Assembly: GCA_020636445.1 (NCBI GenBank)
Contig: JACJXV010000016.1
Location: 1-64,000 of the forward strand
DNA: 64,000 nucleotides
Reading direction: 5' to 3'
DNA from: Lewinellaceae bacterium
Lineage (GTDB): Bacteria; Bacteroidota; Bacteroidia; Chitinophagales; Saprospiraceae
Below are positions 62,643 to 64,000 of this stretch, piece by piece. Both the position numbers and the translations under genes were made by a program. The first letter of the stretch is position 1. Each line of letters begins with the position of its first letter. A model generated the notes under the pieces. That model made no database searches, had not been told where the DNA came from, and worked only from the letters and a program-made list of their open reading frames with translations.

Positions 62643-62758
62643 CTCATTTCTCATTTCCCATTTCTCATTTCCCATTTCTCATTTCCCATTTCTCATTTCT
62701 CATTTCCCATTTCCCATTTCCCATTTCCCATTTCTCATTTCCCATTTCCCATTTCCCA
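62640..62758. repeat. 17-unit heptamer array (TTTCTCA/TTTCCCA)
   Basis: Positions 62640-62758 consist of seventeen 7-bp units, each TTTCTCA or TTTCCCA, with no other variation. This is the longest of the heptamer runs in the window. It lies 225 nt before the start of the last lipoprotein gene. Confidence 0.9.
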
Positions 62759-62982
62759 GTTAGGTTCCCACCAGCATTACCCTCGCAAACCTTTATTCTC
62801 AAGCTTTACAATCACCAGTTGCACCCCAAATCACTGTTTTATTAACACCTCATTAATACATTTTTTAACAATTTAACCATTCGGGAAAAGGGATTAACGG
62901 AGCCTTAGTAAAACGGGGTTTAGGGTGGTCGTAAATTCGTGAAAGGATACAACCTAACTACGAACTGTCAAAACGAACCAAC

Positions 62983-64000
62983 ATGAGACCCGTACTGCTA
63001 CTCCGAACGACATTGGCCCTGAGCCTGGTACTTTTTCTGGCCAGTTGTGCCGCCCCCGACAAGCTCCTCGAAACGGGAAATTACGATCAGGCTATTGAGG
63101 TAGCCCTGCGTAAACTGGCTGGCAAAAAGAATAAGAAAGCCGAGTACGTAAAAGCCCTGGAAGTAGCTTTTGCCAAGGTCACTTCCCGCGACATGGATTT
63201 AGCCGAACGCCTGAAGAATTCAGGGGATCCCGCTAACTGGGATCGGGTGTATGATATCTACCGTACTATCCGCAAGCGCCAGGAAGCTATCGAACCTTTA
63301 CTGCCTCTGGCAGATAAGGAAGGACTGAAAGCTAATTTCCGCTTTGTTCGTACCGACGAATTGGAGCGCGAAGCCAAAGAACGGGCGGCTGCTTATTGCT
63401 ACGATCAGGGATTTGAAGCGCTGGAGCAGGCTCGCCGCTATGACGACCGGGTAGCAGCCCGTAATGCCTATGCGCAATTCGAAAAAACAGGTCGCTACTT
63501 CCGCGATTACCGCAATGTCGATGAATTGATGGCCGAGGCCCGCGACCTGGGAACCACCTTTGTGCTGGTTGACGTTCAAAACAGGACTCGCACCCTGTTG
63601 CCTGCCGGGATGGAAGAAGAACTCCTCCGCTTGAGCTTTGGCGATCTGAACCAAAGATGGCGCGAATACCACGCATATCCTGAGAAAAACCGCAATTATG
63701 ACTACCGGGTAAGTATGGCGCTGTATGATATTGAAGTGAGCCCATCGGCGGTTCGGGAGCGGGAATACGAAGAGCGTACTGAAATAGAAGATGGCTTTGA
63801 TTATGTCCTGGATGAGCGCGGTAATGTTAAAAAAGACACCGCCGGGAATGACATCAAGATACCTCGTACCAAGGTCGTTCTTGCCCGGGTTTTGGAAGTG
63901 CACCAGCAGAAATCGGCTTTAATTCGCGGCCGCCTGGAATTTTTCGATATGGATCGTAACCAGATCGTCGATAGCCGGGAACTGAATGCTACTTCCTTGT
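62983..64000 (+). CDS. Lipoprotein of unknown function, incomplete at the window edge
   Basis: An ATG at 62983 opens a frame that runs without a stop to the last base, so at least 339 residues are encoded. The start MRPVLLLRTTLALSLVLFLASC gives a lipoprotein signal with Cys22, followed by AAPDKLLETGNYDQAIEVALRKL (in part), which looks like one TPR-type helix pair, then long charged helices and, after about residue 170, a beta-rich region (FVLVDVQNRTRTLL; YRVSMALYDIEVSP). I do not recognise a family. Minus-strand frames within it are shadows. Probably attached to the inner face of the outer membrane or the surface. Confidence 0.75.
   Translation, partial: MRPVLLLRTTLALSLVLFLASCAAPDKLLETGNYDQAIEVALRKLAGKKNKKAEYVKALEVAFAKVTSRDMDLAERLKNSGDPANWDRVYDIYRTIRKRQEAIEPLLPLADKEGLKANFRFVRTDELEREAKERAAAYCYDQGFEALEQARRYDDRVAARNAYAQFEKTGRYFRDYRNVDELMAEARDLGTTFVLVDVQNRTRTLLPAGMEEELLRLSFGDLNQRWREYHAYPEKNRNYDYRVSMALYDIEVSPSAVREREYEERTEIEDGFDYVLDERGNVKKDTAGNDIKIPRTKVVLARVLEVHQQKSALIRGRLEFFDMDRNQIVDSRELNATSL

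Noticed and set aside
63298..63903. A 201-residue minus-strand gene at the window end
   Set aside because: It lies inside the plus-strand lipoprotein frame that runs to the window edge with a clear lipobox and good codon use.

Overview
This 64 kb window is chromosomal DNA of a member of the Bacteroidota, most likely an aquatic or marine relative of the Saprospiria (Lewinella-like; this placement is inference). The evidence is a type IX secretion sorting domain, an ECF sigma / FecR / TonB-receptor / DUF4249 series, a one-piece hybrid two-component regulator, DUF families typical of the phylum (DUF4252, DUF6090, DUF1684, DUF547), and promoter-like sites of the form TTTG-N20-TAnnTTTG. No rRNA, tRNA, CRISPR array or prophage was recognised.

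Layout. 0-1 kb: a REP-associated (Y1/HUH) transposase between short palindromes and a split direct repeat. 1-3.8 kb: an ECF sigma factor, its probable membrane anti-sigma factor and three tandem DUF4252 proteins. 4-8 kb: an LptF/G-type permease overlapping a PAP2 phosphatase, then a convergent Na+/amino-acid symporter. 8.3-13.9 kb: ECF sigma factor, FecR, TonB-dependent receptor with STN domain, DUF4249 lipoprotein. 14-19.9 kb: Crp/Fnr regulator, rRNA m5C methyltransferase, DUF547, an amine oxidase, DUF6090. 19.9-21.5 kb: a scarred locus in which a GxxExxY gene is broken by two frameshifts and by an IS5-type element that has itself decayed, all flanked by inverted repeats. 21.6-40 kb: secreted glycan-active proteins (GH33 sialidase, propeller lipoprotein, GH29 fucosidase, a large GH128-like T9SS protein with CBM-like modules, a parallel beta-helix protein, a sulfatase) with a 1365-residue hybrid sensor/AraC regulator, but no SusC/SusD pair. 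40.5-48 kb: an exported WD40-caspase protein, a YyaL/DUF255 thioredoxin-fold protein, a gamma-glutamylcyclotransferase-like protein and a DUF6544 membrane protein. 48.6-49.9 kb: an apparently intact IS4-type element with a CTAG target duplication. 50-56 kb: DUF1684, a second sulfatase, a GNAT acetyltransferase, QueD and a helix-hairpin-helix/barrel protein. 56.6-60.9 kb: a nitrogen-assimilation unit (PII, Amt, porin, type II glutamine synthetase) ending in two terminators, with a structured spacer after amt. 61-64 kb: peptidase T and an incomplete lipoprotein gene running off the window.

Several intergenic spaces carry dispersed elements: short GC-rich palindromes of the form CCCGCC-NNN-GGCGG followed by CAAG, degenerate heptamer runs (TTTCCCA-like), a 156-bp long palindrome, and a 56-bp tandem repeat. 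These, the broken GxxExxY locus, the structured amt-porin spacer and the WD40-caspase protein are the most unusual parts. I found no wholly new multi-gene system that I can support; the candidates are listed as findings with tests.
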